DNA from: a virus
IMG/VR virus record: IMGVR_UViG_3300010885_039212
Span: 31,734-95,733 of that record
Reading direction: 5' to 3' (one strand)
DNA length: 64,000 nt
The notes beneath the pieces were generated by a model that saw only the letters and a program-made list of their open reading frames with translations, had not been told where the DNA came from and searched no databases. The position numbers and the translations under genes were made by a program. Below, piece by piece: positions 29,712 to 39,613 of this stretch. The first letter of the stretch is position 1. Each line of letters opens with the position of its first letter.

Positions 29712-32700
29712 ACAAATTTTATACAGGTTGCGTAGAAGATAGAAATGACCCACTAAAACTCGGTCGTTGTCAAGTACGTATTGTTGGTCTTCATACAGAA
29801 GATAAAACAATACTACCAACTGCTGATTTACCATGGGCATTCCCAGTAACTCCTATTACATCTGCTGGTGTTTCTGGAATTGGTACTACACCAATTGGTC
29901 CAGTTGAGGGTTCTTGGGTTCTTATTATGTTTATGGATCCAGACCAACAGATGCCTATTATGATGGGTACTCTTGGTGGTATTTCTCAAATCGCAAATGC
30001 AAAAGATGATTCTAAAACAATTCAAGTTGATAGTGTAAGTCCTGATGGAACTATTAACCAGAGTTCAGGCGATCCTGAAGCAACTACTACAAAAACACCA
30101 ACTAATTTACAAGATGGTAATATTTCAAAACCAGACGAGATTGTTGGTCCACTTGCAAAACTAATTGCTGGTGGTGAATCTGGTTCTGCAGGATATGATG
30201 CATTCAATAGAGGTAGTGGAGCACCAAAGGGAACTGGTTCTGTTGGTGGTCAAAAATTATCTTTGACAGATATGACTATCAAAGATATTATGGACAAACA
30301 ATCTCTTCCGCCAGGAGATCCTAATAGATTATTTGCAGTTGGTAAATATCAATGTATTCCTTCGACTTTAAAAGATGCATGTCAGAAACTTAACATTGAT
30401 GTAAACCAAAGATTCTCTTCATATACACAAGATCTTATATGTCAAGAATATTTGGTAGCACGTAAACGACCAAGATTACTTGCTTACTATCGCAATCCAA
30501 ATAAAAATAATGAAACACTTTTAAAAGAAGCTGGTAAAGCACTTGCTGCTGAATTTGCTTCTATTGAAGATCCATTCAATCTTAAATTTCCTTATGGTGG
30601 TGAAACTGGAACTTATTACAAAAATGGTAATAGAGTTAAAACATCATGGGATACTATTAAAGAGAACCTAGTTTCTGAATGGGAGTTTAGAAATAATCCT
30701 CAGGCTCCACCAGTAACAACAGCAATTGCAAGTGGTGATAAATTTGCTGCTAAAGGTACAGACTATACTGGTGTTCAGAAGTTATTACCAAAAGACGATT
30801 CTAAAAAATCTAAACCAACTGAATCTGCTGGTGATAGTCTGGTTGGCGATATAGTTGGAGCTATTGCTGGTGATATTATTCCAGAAGGTTTAGGTGATGG
30901 TTTATTTGATGGTGGTTTTGGAGAATTGCTGGGTGGTATAACAGATCTTGGTGGTTTAACTGATTTGGCTGATCTTGGTTTAGATTTCGCTGGTCTTGCT
31001 GATCTTGGGCTTGGAAATTTAGCTGATTTAGGATTAGGAGATCTTGGAGATCTTGGAGATCTTGGTGGTTTACTTGGAGATATGGGACTTTCTGGACTTG
31101 GTAATCTTGGTCCAGACCTAGTAAGTAATATAACTGAACTGCAAGGACAGATAACTGATTTAACTAAGTCAATCGGTTTAGATTCACCACTAGATGGAAT
31201 TCTTGGTAAAACTGCCAATGGTGGGTTTAACTTAAATGGAATGCTTACTGATGCTGGATTTAATGTTCAGGGAATTGATGTAAATGGTTTAGTTGCTAAA
31301 ACAACTGGTATTAATGTAAATAATTTAAATGTCAATAGTTTGGTTTCTCAGGCTACTGGTGTTAATTTGAACAATTTTGCTGGTGGTTTAAATGTTAACA
31401 ATTTAATTGGTCAATATACTAATGGTGATAGTTTAAATATTAACAACATAATTGGACAGGCTACCCAAGGATTAAATGTTAACAATTTGATTGGACAGGC
31501 TGTTAATGCAAGTGGAGTTAATAGTTTACTTGGACAGGTTACTGGAAATGGTTTAAACCTTAATAGTATTCTTGGTCAATCTACTGGGTTAAATCCAAAT
31601 AATTTATTGGGACAATTTGGTTCTTCATTAAATCAAATTACATCAAGTCTTGGTATTGGTAATCTTTCAGGATCAGTAACTGGATTAGTTGCAAGTCTTG
31701 GATTAACATCTTTCACGCCAAATGCTTTGATGGCTGAGTTAACTAAAATTGCTGGATCAACTCCTGGACAAGCAAAAGCAATAGTTTCTAATTTACAAAA
31801 TGAACCAACGATTCAATTACCAGAAGTTATTGGAGAACAGAAAGCCGATGGTACCATTAGTACTGGTAGTAATGTAGATCCAAATCGTGGTTTCCAAGAT
31901 CCTAATGGCAGATACCCAAAATATAAAAACGAACAAGATACAAACAGACTTGCTTCTGGAAACAATCTTGGAAGAACTATTGTTCTTGAAAAAGAAGCTG
32001 CACTAAAAACTGCAGTACCAATTGCCAATGGTGGTACATGGGATCAAGCACCAGTTCCTTATAATGCTGTTTATCCATATAACAAAGTGACTCAAACTGA
32101 ATCAGGACATGTGACTGAGTTTGATGATACGCCTGGATCTGAACGTATACATTTCTACCATAAAGCAGGAACATTTACTGAGACCGATGCCAATGGAACA
32201 CAGGTAAATCGAATAGTCGGTGATGGTTTTGAAATTATTGAACGTAATGGTTTTGTGTATGTGCAAGGCGCATTAAATGTTACTGTTGATGGAGCAATGA
32301 ATCTTCGTACAGATAACATATTTAATTTAGAAGTTTCTGGCGCAGCAAATATCAACATCTATAATGATGCCAATATTAATGTTAGCGGAAATGCTAATAT
32401 GGCAGTTGGTGGCGTTTATAATTTAAAAGCGCATCAAATTAATATGGAATCTGACGGACAATTTAATATTAAAGCAGGAAGTGGATTAAATATTCAATCT
32501 GATTCTGATTTAAACATCTATTCTGGTGGAACGATTTATAACGAAGCTGACTCTGATATTAATTTAAAATCTGTTGGAGCAATATTCACTGAAACAGATT
32601 CTGATGTATATATTAAAGCAGGTGGATTAGTTAATATAGAAAGCGATGAAAGTACCAATATTAATGCAGGTATGAAAGTTAATGTTACCGCTGGCACTAA

Positions 32701-33727
32701 TTTGAATTTAAGTGCGAATATATTTGCAACATTAAGTTCAGAAATTGCTGTTGACATTAATGCAGGAGGCTTCGTTAATGTTGATGGTACAATTATTAAC
32801 TTAAATAATGGTATTTCAACTGGAGCAGGATCTGCAAAAGGAGCTAAAGGAGCTAAAGGAGCAAAACTGGCAGCGAATGCTGATATTGATTTACCAATTG
32901 AAACACGTGGTACTTCTGGTGTAAGTTTCTTACCACCATTAAATGTTGTTACTCGTGGCTCTGAATCGCATTTTGAAACTGACGATACGAGTAGCGGTAA
33001 AGATGATCTTGCAACATATCGTTCAAATAGAGTTGCGAATAATGAAAGTTCTGCAACTGGAATAACTTCCAATAAATATATCAAAGATACGTATCAGCCA
33101 AAGGGAACATCTTCTGGTTCTATTGATAGCAATGTAAGTGGTATTCTAGATATGTCTTCAAACGCATTTAATTCTGGCATGAGGCTATCTAAACATTGGA
33201 CTCTTGGTGAATTAACTAAAGGTGGAACTAGAATTCCTAGAATGACTTATGTTGTTCCATCAGTTAAAGGTGGACCAAGAGATATGAAGTTGACTCCACA
33301 AGATATTGTTGCTAATTTGAAAATTTTATGTGATACAGTTCTTGAACCAATTACTGAAAAATATGGTAAAGATTCTTTTGTAATAACAAGTTGTTTTAGA
33401 CGTTGTTCCAATGGACCAAATGATCCAGGAGATCTTGCTTTGAAAGATGCTAGTGGTAATTATATTCCAGAGCATGGAGACCATGTAAAAGGAAGTGCCG
33501 TTGACATTACATTTAAAGAAGGTAAGGCTAAAACCTTTGCTGTTTGTAAAGAATTACCAGATGTATTGACGACATGGAATCAAATTATTATGGAATATGA
33601 TAAAGGTGGTTCTGCTTATTGGATTCATGCTTCTGCCAAACAACAAGGAAACAATGGTCATTGTTTCAGTATGAATAATCACAAGATTTGTGTAGCTGGC
33701 GTAAATGCAGGATTTGTGTTGATATAA
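29708..33727 (+). CDS. 5: gp5 spike with two peptidoglycan-hydrolase domains
   Basis: 1339 residues, more than twice T4 gp5 (575). Domains in order: OB-fold (1-95, YTGCVEDRNDPLKLGRCQVRIVG); lysozyme-like domain (about 140-330, GGESG with Glu157, VGKYQCIPSTL); a low-complexity Gly/Asp/Leu stretch (about 400-470); repeated N-V-N-N-L-I-G-Q units (about 530-640); beta-helix spike (about 790-1040, many NI/SD repeats); and an M15-type peptidase (about 1160-1339, His1259, Asp1266, His1307 in WIHAS). The tail tip can thus cut both glycan and peptide bonds during entry. A run of KGA repeats joins spike and peptidase. Confidence 0.88.
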   Translation: MNKFYTGCVEDRNDPLKLGRCQVRIVGLHTEDKTILPTADLPWAFPVTPITSAGVSGIGTTPIGPVEGSWVLIMFMDPDQQMPIMMGTLGGISQIANAKDDSKTIQVDSVSPDGTINQSSGDPEATTTKTPTNLQDGNISKPDEIVGPLAKLIAGGESGSAGYDAFNRGSGAPKGTGSVGGQKLSLTDMTIKDIMDKQSLPPGDPNRLFAVGKYQCIPSTLKDACQKLNIDVNQRFSSYTQDLICQEYLVARKRPRLLAYYRNPNKNNETLLKEAGKALAAEFASIEDPFNLKFPYGGETGTYYKNGNRVKTSWDTIKENLVSEWEFRNNPQAPPVTTAIASGDKFAAKGTDYTGVQKLLPKDDSKKSKPTESAGDSLVGDIVGAIAGDIIPEGLGDGLFDGGFGELLGGITDLGGLTDLADLGLDFAGLADLGLGNLADLGLGDLGDLGDLGGLLGDMGLSGLGNLGPDLVSNITELQGQITDLTKSIGLDSPLDGILGKTANGGFNLNGMLTDAGFNVQGIDVNGLVAKTTGINVNNLNVNSLVSQATGVNLNNFAGGLNVNNLIGQYTNGDSLNINNIIGQATQGLNVNNLIGQAVNASGVNSLLGQVTGNGLNLNSILGQSTGLNPNNLLGQFGSSLNQITSSLGIGNLSGSVTGLVASLGLTSFTPNALMAELTKIAGSTPGQAKAIVSNLQNEPTIQLPEVIGEQKADGTISTGSNVDPNRGFQDPNGRYPKYKNEQDTNRLASGNNLGRTIVLEKEAALKTAVPIANGGTWDQAPVPYNAVYPYNKVTQTESGHVTEFDDTPGSERIHFYHKAGTFTETDANGTQVNRIVGDGFEIIERNGFVYVQGALNVTVDGAMNLRTDNIFNLEVSGAANINIYNDANINVSGNANMAVGGVYNLKAHQINMESDGQFNIKAGSGLNIQSDSDLNIYSGGTIYNEADSDINLKSVGAIFTETDSDVYIKAGGLVNIESDESTNINAGMKVNVTAGTNLNLSANIFATLSSEIAVDINAGGFVNVDGTIINLNNGISTGAGSAKGAKGAKGAKLAANADIDLPIETRGTSGVSFLPPLNVVTRGSESHFETDDTSSGKDDLATYRSNRVANNESSATGITSNKYIKDTYQPKGTSSGSIDSNVSGILDMSSNAFNSGMRLSKHWTLGELTKGGTRIPRMTYVVPSVKGGPRDMKLTPQDIVANLKILCDTVLEPITEKYGKDSFVITSCFRRCSNGPNDPGDLALKDASGNYIPEHGDHVKGSAVDITFKEGKAKTFAVCKELPDVLTTWNQIIMEYDKGGSAYWIHASAKQQGNNGHCFSMNNHKICVAGVNAGFVLI

Positions 33728-33728
33728 T

Positions 33729-34358
33729 ATGACACTTAAAATAACTCAGTCTAATCTTGTTGGGTTTGAGGCAATCCCAGGAGATGAACTAGATGTAATT
33801 AGAGGAGCAACTGGTGGTGAGGATGGTGCTGGTGGTTCAATACCACAAACTTATTTACCAACAGTTTATGAATCAATGCCATATTCTATTGATTTAACAT
33901 TTGAGGGAATATATGCAGCACCAACTGAACCACCATCTTATACAACTTTACCAGCAACCCTAGTAACTACTACTTTTAATTGGGCTAACGCTGGATTAAC
34001 ATATACACCATTAACTGTTAATAGTATAAGACTATCTGGTGCTTCATCTTATGACTTTAATACTCAACATTATAATTTTGTTAAATCGGATTTAAGTACA
34101 GAGATATTACCACCACCAACATCACCACCATTTAATTTAATATATGAATATACTCTACCAACTAATAAATCACAAAAACTTACATATGCTAGTATTTTTG
34201 CCACAATTCCTGCAGATCCATATTTACTAACTCCTGGTGGAATAGAAACAGTTGATATGGAGCAATGGATTCATTGGTCATTCGCAAGTGCCAGAGCAAA
34301 AGTTTTATTTTTAAGAGCAAATGGTAGCATACCTATTAATTTACCAGCTAAAGCATAA
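33729..34358 (+). CDS. hypothetical structural protein, 209 aa
   Basis: Pro/Thr-rich and predicted beta (YTLPTNKSQKLTYASIFATIP). It lies between the spike and the PAAR tip gene, so it is probably a virion component. No family recognised. Confidence 0.55.
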   Translation: MTLKITQSNLVGFEAIPGDELDVIRGATGGEDGAGGSIPQTYLPTVYESMPYSIDLTFEGIYAAPTEPPSYTTLPATLVTTTFNWANAGLTYTPLTVNSIRLSGASSYDFNTQHYNFVKSDLSTEILPPPTSPPFNLIYEYTLPTNKSQKLTYASIFATIPADPYLLTPGGIETVDMEQWIHWSFASARAKVLFLRANGSIPINLPAKA

Positions 34359-34370
34359 AGGGTTATAATA

Positions 34371-34691
34371 ATGTTTGCAGTTTCAAGAGTTACAGATACC
34401 GTTGCATCGCCAACTGGTACAGGATGGAAATGTCTAATGCCAACTACAACAGTAATTGTTGGTCCAGGAACTCCTACAGTATTAGTAAACTATTTACCAA
34501 TTGCTGGTTCAGGAGATGCAGTAATGCCCCATCTGGGTGCTTTCTGTCATCCAGACATATCATTTATAATTGGGACTGGTTTTACAGTTCTTGCTGGTTA
34601 TAGACCAGTAGCAACGATTGGAGATGAAGCATTTGGATCTGATCTACCAAATTTTATAATAAGAGGTTCTTTTAATGTTCTTGTTGGATAA
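34371..34691 (+). CDS. PAAR-like spike-tip protein
   Basis: 106 residues. MFAVSRVTDTVA, GDAVMPHLGAFCHPDISFIIGTGFTVLAG and RPVATIGDEAFG form the PAAR repeat pattern with His/Cys metal ligands (PHLGAFCHP). PAAR proteins cap the gp5 beta-helix as a sharp metal-bound cone, as gp5.4 does in T4. Confidence 0.8.
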   Translation: MFAVSRVTDTVASPTGTGWKCLMPTTTVIVGPGTPTVLVNYLPIAGSGDAVMPHLGAFCHPDISFIIGTGFTVLAGYRPVATIGDEAFGSDLPNFIIRGSFNVLVG

Positions 34692-34721
34692 TAAGACGCA
34701 ACTATTGTCCTAAATAATAAT

Positions 34722-35114
34722 ATGGCACGAAACACTAGAATTTTCACTGATTTAGATCTTAATTTCTCGGCTCATCCTGTTACAAAAGACGTAACAGTTA
34801 AAACTGATGAACAAGCAATTAAGGCATCGATACGTAATCTGATTTTAACATCAAATTATGAGAAACCATTTCACCCAGAAATTGGTTCTCCGATTAAATC
34901 GCTTTTATTTGAACCAGCAACTCCGCTTCTACCAATTATTCTGAAGAAAGCAATTTCTCAGACTATAACTAATTTTGAACCAAGAGTTAATCTTACAAAT
35001 GTAACGGCAAATTTAAGTGCTGATAATAATGATGTTTATGTAACAATAGAATTTACAATAGTCAATACTAGCACAATTTTAAGTGTTGATTTAATACTTA
35101 CCAGAACGAGATAA
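34722..35114 (+). CDS. 25: gp25 baseplate wedge
   Basis: 130 residues, same length as T4 gp25 (132). DLNFSAHPVTKDV, NLILTSNYEKPFHPEIGS and VNLTNVTANL are the gp25/lysozyme-like wedge signature. It links the wedge to the sheath. CTAAATAAT stands 10 nt before ATG and no ribosome site is visible. Confidence 0.9.
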   Translation: MARNTRIFTDLDLNFSAHPVTKDVTVKTDEQAIKASIRNLILTSNYEKPFHPEIGSPIKSLLFEPATPLLPIILKKAISQTITNFEPRVNLTNVTANLSADNNDVYVTIEFTIVNTSTILSVDLILTRTR

Positions 35115-35117
35115 AAT

Positions 35118-36968
35118 ATGGCAATCGATAGCAAAAGAATTCAAGTTAGTGAATTAGATTTCGATCAAATTAAATCTAATTTAAAGAACTTTATGAAGGG
35201 TCAAAGTACCTTTACGGACTATGACTTTGAGGGTTCTGGACTTTCTACTTTATTGGATGTTCTGGCTTATAATACCCATTACAATGCTCTTTATACAAAT
35301 TTGGCTATAAATGAGATGTTTTTAGATTCAGCTAGTAAAAGAGCAAGCGTAGTTTCTTTGGCTAAGTCTTTGGGTTACACTCCAACTTCTGCAACTGCTG
35401 CAAGAGCAACAGTTAATATGCAAGTTACACATCCAACTTCTACTCCGTATTCTCTTACACTCCCCCAGTATTCTGCATTTGGTACTACGATTAATGGTAA
35501 TTCATATACGTTCTATAATATGGATGCGGTTACTATTATTCCTCCAAATGGAATTTATACATTTACAAATTTACAATTGATCGAAGGAACGCCATTAAGT
35601 TTTAAATACACTGTTGTTGATGGACAGAAATATATTATTCCAAACCCAAATATTGATATGTCAACACTTAGAGTTCGTGTTCAAGAATCTTCTAGTTCAG
35701 ATACATTTACAACATTTATACCAGCTGTTTCTTTAGTTCAACTAGCCTCTGATAGTAATGTATATTTTTCTAAAGAAATTGATAACGGATTATTTGAAAT
35801 TGTTTTTGGTGATGGTATTGTTTCAACTGGGCTAATGAATGGTAATGTAGTACATCTTGATTATTTTGTTACTAAAGGCTCTATTGCAAATGGCGCACGT
35901 CAATTTGTTTATAATGGATCAACGCTAATCGGTGGGCGTCCAGTTATAACAACTACAAGTTATGCAACAGGTGGAACTGCTGCAGAAAGTATAGATAGTA
36001 TTAGATTTAATGCACCAAGATTATATGCTGCACAAAATCGCGCAGTCACACCAGACGATTATAAAGCATTAATATATGGATCATTTCCATACATTTCTTC
36101 AGTATCAGTTTGGGGTGGTGAGGATAATAATCCTCCAGTTTATGGGAAAACTTATATCTGTGCAAAACCAACCAATGCTATTAAATTAACTAATCAACAA
36201 AAATCTGATATTACAAGTACTTTACTATCTTCACGAAGTGTAGTATCAATTTCTCCAGTTATTGTTGACCCAGAATATATTAATATTGCACTAAATGTTG
36301 CAGTATATTATAATGATAGAAAAACAATTCAAACTGCTGCTCAAATAGCATCTTTAGTTACTGATACAATTTTTGCATATGATAGTTCAACTCTACAAAA
36401 ATTTGATGGTGTTTTTCGATTCTCTCAATTAAGTCGTTTAATTGATATATCAGATCCATCTATTGTAAGCAATATTACAACAGTTATATTAAGAAGACAA
36501 GTATCACCTCGTTATAATGTGTCTGCTGAATATTCTATAAGACTCGTTAATCCAATTTTTTCTGCAGGCGTACCAGAAGATGCAATTTCTTCTTCTGGCT
36601 TTTATATAAAAGGTAGTAGTCAAGTACACTACATACAAGATGACGGTATTGGTAATATTCAACTTTATTATTTCACAGCATCAAGAAGTGCTGTCGCTGG
36701 AAGCACAAAATTTGTAGTTAATCCAAAAATTGGTACAGTTGATTATGCTGATGGAATTATTAATATTAAAAATTTAAATATTACTGCACTTGCAGAAACT
36801 GATTGGGAAATTGCAATCAAACCTCAATCAAACGATGTGGTTTCTGCGTACACTCAAATCGCTCAAATTGCACGTGATTATGTAACAGTAACAGCAATAC
36901 CAGATCAAACTGCCAATGGCGATTTGCGTGGTGGAAAGAACTATACATTTACATCTAGCAGAAACTAA
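35118..36968 (+). CDS. 6: gp6 baseplate wedge
   Basis: 616 residues, near T4 gp6 (660). ELDFDQIKSNLKNFMKGQSTFTDYDFEGSG and LLDVLAYNTHYNALYTNLAINEMFLDSA are the gp6/BaseplateJ N-terminal signature; APRLYAAQNRAVTPDDYKAL follows at mid-length. gp6 forms the inner ring of the baseplate. Overlaps the next gene by 1 nt. Confidence 0.92.
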   Translation: MAIDSKRIQVSELDFDQIKSNLKNFMKGQSTFTDYDFEGSGLSTLLDVLAYNTHYNALYTNLAINEMFLDSASKRASVVSLAKSLGYTPTSATAARATVNMQVTHPTSTPYSLTLPQYSAFGTTINGNSYTFYNMDAVTIIPPNGIYTFTNLQLIEGTPLSFKYTVVDGQKYIIPNPNIDMSTLRVRVQESSSSDTFTTFIPAVSLVQLASDSNVYFSKEIDNGLFEIVFGDGIVSTGLMNGNVVHLDYFVTKGSIANGARQFVYNGSTLIGGRPVITTTSYATGGTAAESIDSIRFNAPRLYAAQNRAVTPDDYKALIYGSFPYISSVSVWGGEDNNPPVYGKTYICAKPTNAIKLTNQQKSDITSTLLSSRSVVSISPVIVDPEYINIALNVAVYYNDRKTIQTAAQIASLVTDTIFAYDSSTLQKFDGVFRFSQLSRLIDISDPSIVSNITTVILRRQVSPRYNVSAEYSIRLVNPIFSAGVPEDAISSSGFYIKGSSQVHYIQDDGIGNIQLYYFTASRSAVAGSTKFVVNPKIGTVDYADGIINIKNLNITALAETDWEIAIKPQSNDVVSAYTQIAQIARDYVTVTAIPDQTANGDLRGGKNYTFTSSRN

Positions 36969-39136
36969 TGATTACAAGACCTAAAGTTTCTTCCCTGTTA
37001 CCATCACAGGTTCCTGAATTCGTCAGGGAAGACTACACAACATTTGTTGAGTTCCTACAAGCGTATTATGAGTTTGTAGATCAAAACTATAATACAGACT
37101 TTACTGTTTTAAAAGATTTAGATAAAACTCTCGACCATTTCATTGATCATTTTAAAAATGAATTGGCATTTAATATACCATTCACTGTTGTAAATGAAAG
37201 ATTTTTATTAGAAAGAATTAAAGATCAATACCTAGCCAAAGGTTCTGAAGCATCTTTTAAATTATTGTTTAAACTTCTTTTTAATAAAGAAGTGACTGTT
37301 GGATATCCAGCGAAACAAATTTTACGTGCATCAGATGGTAAGTGGAATCAAGATGTTTCTATATTTGTATATGTAAATGCTGGTAATCCAGATAATATTA
37401 TTGGGAAAATTGTTGATGTAGTTACACCAAATAAAATTATTAGAATTCAGGTAGATAAAAAACATACTGTTGAAATTGAAGTAGACCAAGTTGTTCAAAT
37501 TTCAGAACACATATATGAATTATTCATTGACAGAAGGTTTTTTGGTAATATTAGTGTTGGTGATAAAATTCGTTATGGTAATGTGTTTGATGCAACTGTT
37601 TTACCCACAACATCTAACATTACAGTTCAAGTTTCAGGCAAAAAATTTAAAGTTGGAGAATTATATTCCATTGTAAATGGTAATGGGCTTGGTTCAGTTG
37701 TAAAAATAAAAAGAGTTAATTCACTAGGTTCTATTGAAGCACTTGAGTTTGTAAAATATGGTGTAGGATATGCAACAGATTTTACTGCAACATTATATCC
37801 GTATTCAGAAAGACCTCCAGAAGCAAGTCAAACTAATCTCACTACTACAAAAGTTGGTACTGTTTCTAGTATCTATTATAAAGAACCAACTAATGGTTTC
37901 TATGAACAGGGAACAATCAATTATCTTGATTACGTTGCTCAAACTGCGCAAGAAATTATTTCCCAAGGTGTAGGATTAGCCTGGGATGGAACATATAATG
38001 GTACTGTTGTTCGTGAATTTTTCGTTGATAATAAGAGCGTAGTTTTAGATCCAACTTCTCCTGCTGTTGTTAAAATATCATTAAACTCATTAACGAAATA
38101 TCCAGGATATTATACAACAAATGATGGATTCTTGGATGATGCGATTTATATTCAAGATAGTCGTTACTATCAGGCATTTGCATATGTTCTTAAAATTGAT
38201 GAAAGATTAAATACATATCGTTCTGCTGTTAAAACAATGGTTCATCCAGCTGGTATGGCATTGTTCGGTGAGTATGATATTAGAAATGAATTTGATACAG
38301 GAACTTCTTTAGAATTTGCATTAAAAGCATTTTTCTTTAATCATCGTGATGAAGTTTTTGCAACAGAACAAAGTAATCTTGGTATAACGCTTAACAAAGG
38401 TTTTGGCTCTGATCCAGGAATAGATTGGTTAGCTGGTGCTACTGTTAGCATTGGAGATTACATTAATTTTGGTGGTCGAAGATATCTAGTTTCTTCTAAT
38501 GGAATTTTAGGTTCTTCTTCTCCAGTACACACATCTGGATCAGCTTCTAATGGCTCTGCAATATTAGATTTTGTTGGATACTCTAATGTAGATAAAGTTG
38601 TTCCATTAGAAACGCATACATATAATTTTAATAAATTAGTTGATGAAACGACCAGAAATTTAGATTATGTTCAAGATCCACAATCAGTTATAATAGTTGA
38701 TTCAGATGGATTGTTGAATTATTCAATTAGAACTATACCAAACTATACAGTTGGTAAAACACTTGGTTCTAATCTATTATATACATTAGTTTCTGATACA
38801 AATATAACAATACCAAGCGATTCGATACAACCATTTAGCATATCTAAAGCATTAGATGATGCTCCAGTACTTTCTGAATCTATAGATACAAAAGATTCAA
38901 CTAAAGCACTAGATGATAGTCAATCAATAAATGATACAACTGGGGAAGATTCATCGAGAACTGTCCCATATATTGCGCTAAATATGTATATTACTGGTTC
39001 GCATGTCGCTACACCAACTGATAGTGGAGGAAATTACTGGTTCAATCCATATACAGATCCCTATCCAGTATCAAATTCATATTTTTCGAACGATAGCGGA
39101 AATTACACAGAAGGCGAAAGTGCCTTTACAGGATAA
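36968..39136 (+). CDS. baseplate wedge protein, gp7-like
   Basis: 722 residues. PSQVPEFVREDYTTFVEFLQAYYEFVDQ at the start is strongly conserved in T4-like phages between gp6 and gp8; position suggests the gp7 role, though T4 gp7 is longer (1032 aa). Residues about 490-540 hold a module ending HTSGSASNGSAILDF that also occurs in the next large proteins. Confidence 0.65.
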   Translation: MITRPKVSSLLPSQVPEFVREDYTTFVEFLQAYYEFVDQNYNTDFTVLKDLDKTLDHFIDHFKNELAFNIPFTVVNERFLLERIKDQYLAKGSEASFKLLFKLLFNKEVTVGYPAKQILRASDGKWNQDVSIFVYVNAGNPDNIIGKIVDVVTPNKIIRIQVDKKHTVEIEVDQVVQISEHIYELFIDRRFFGNISVGDKIRYGNVFDATVLPTTSNITVQVSGKKFKVGELYSIVNGNGLGSVVKIKRVNSLGSIEALEFVKYGVGYATDFTATLYPYSERPPEASQTNLTTTKVGTVSSIYYKEPTNGFYEQGTINYLDYVAQTAQEIISQGVGLAWDGTYNGTVVREFFVDNKSVVLDPTSPAVVKISLNSLTKYPGYYTTNDGFLDDAIYIQDSRYYQAFAYVLKIDERLNTYRSAVKTMVHPAGMALFGEYDIRNEFDTGTSLEFALKAFFFNHRDEVFATEQSNLGITLNKGFGSDPGIDWLAGATVSIGDYINFGGRRYLVSSNGILGSSSPVHTSGSASNGSAILDFVGYSNVDKVVPLETHTYNFNKLVDETTRNLDYVQDPQSVIIVDSDGLLNYSIRTIPNYTVGKTLGSNLLYTLVSDTNITIPSDSIQPFSISKALDDAPVLSESIDTKDSTKALDDSQSINDTTGEDSSRTVPYIALNMYITGSHVATPTDSGGNYWFNPYTDPYPVSNSYFSNDSGNYTEGESAFTG

Positions 39137-39154
39137 TTAATAAAGGAGACTCCT

Positions 39155-39598
39155 ATGAACATAAAAGAAAATTTAAAAGCAACTGGTCGTTTAACTATTA
39201 CAGTTTTTGACAGAGATGGAAATTTAAAAGAAACTAAGACAGTTCCAAACTTAGTTGTTACTGTTGGTAAAAATTATATTGCAAGTCGTATGGCTGGTAC
39301 AGCATCCACTGTAATGAGTCACATGGCTATTGGTGCTGGCGTAGTTAGTCCAGCTGCAGGAGACACTACACTAGGTTCTGAACTTGGTCGTGCATCTTTA
39401 ACATCATTTACAGCATCTACAAATACAGTTACAGCGACCGCTACATTTAATGCGGGTACTGGTACTGGCGCTGTTACAGAAGCTGGTATTTTAAATGCTT
39501 CTTCTGGAGGAACCCTGCTTTGCCGTACTACTTTTCCAGTAGTCAATAAAGCTGCAGGTGACTCTATTGCTATTACTTGGGTTGTTACAGTAAGTTAA
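39155..39598 (+). CDS. tail-associated structural protein, 147 aa
   Basis: Strong AAGGAG site. ETKTVPNLVVTVGKNYIASRM, MAIGAG, GSELGRASL and TEAGILNASSGGTLLCRTTFPVVNKAAGD form a beta-sandwich family found in tails of many phages. The likely role is an adaptor or decoration on baseplate or fibre. Confidence 0.65.
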   Translation: MNIKENLKATGRLTITVFDRDGNLKETKTVPNLVVTVGKNYIASRMAGTASTVMSHMAIGAGVVSPAAGDTTLGSELGRASLTSFTASTNTVTATATFNAGTGTGAVTEAGILNASSGGTLLCRTTFPVVNKAAGDSIAITWVVTVS

Positions 39599-39613
39599 TT
39601 AAAAGAAAACAAA

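Noticed and set aside
31300-31640. DNA tandem repeats in gp5 as an origin or recombination site
   Set aside because: The repeat is explained by N-V-N-N-L-I-G-Q protein units in an open frame, with variable codons.
30775-33084. Minus-strand frames (147 and 182 codons) inside gp5
   Set aside because: They mirror the low-complexity Gly/Asp/Leu and Asn repeats of gp5 (S/P/R-rich on the other strand). Shadows, not genes.
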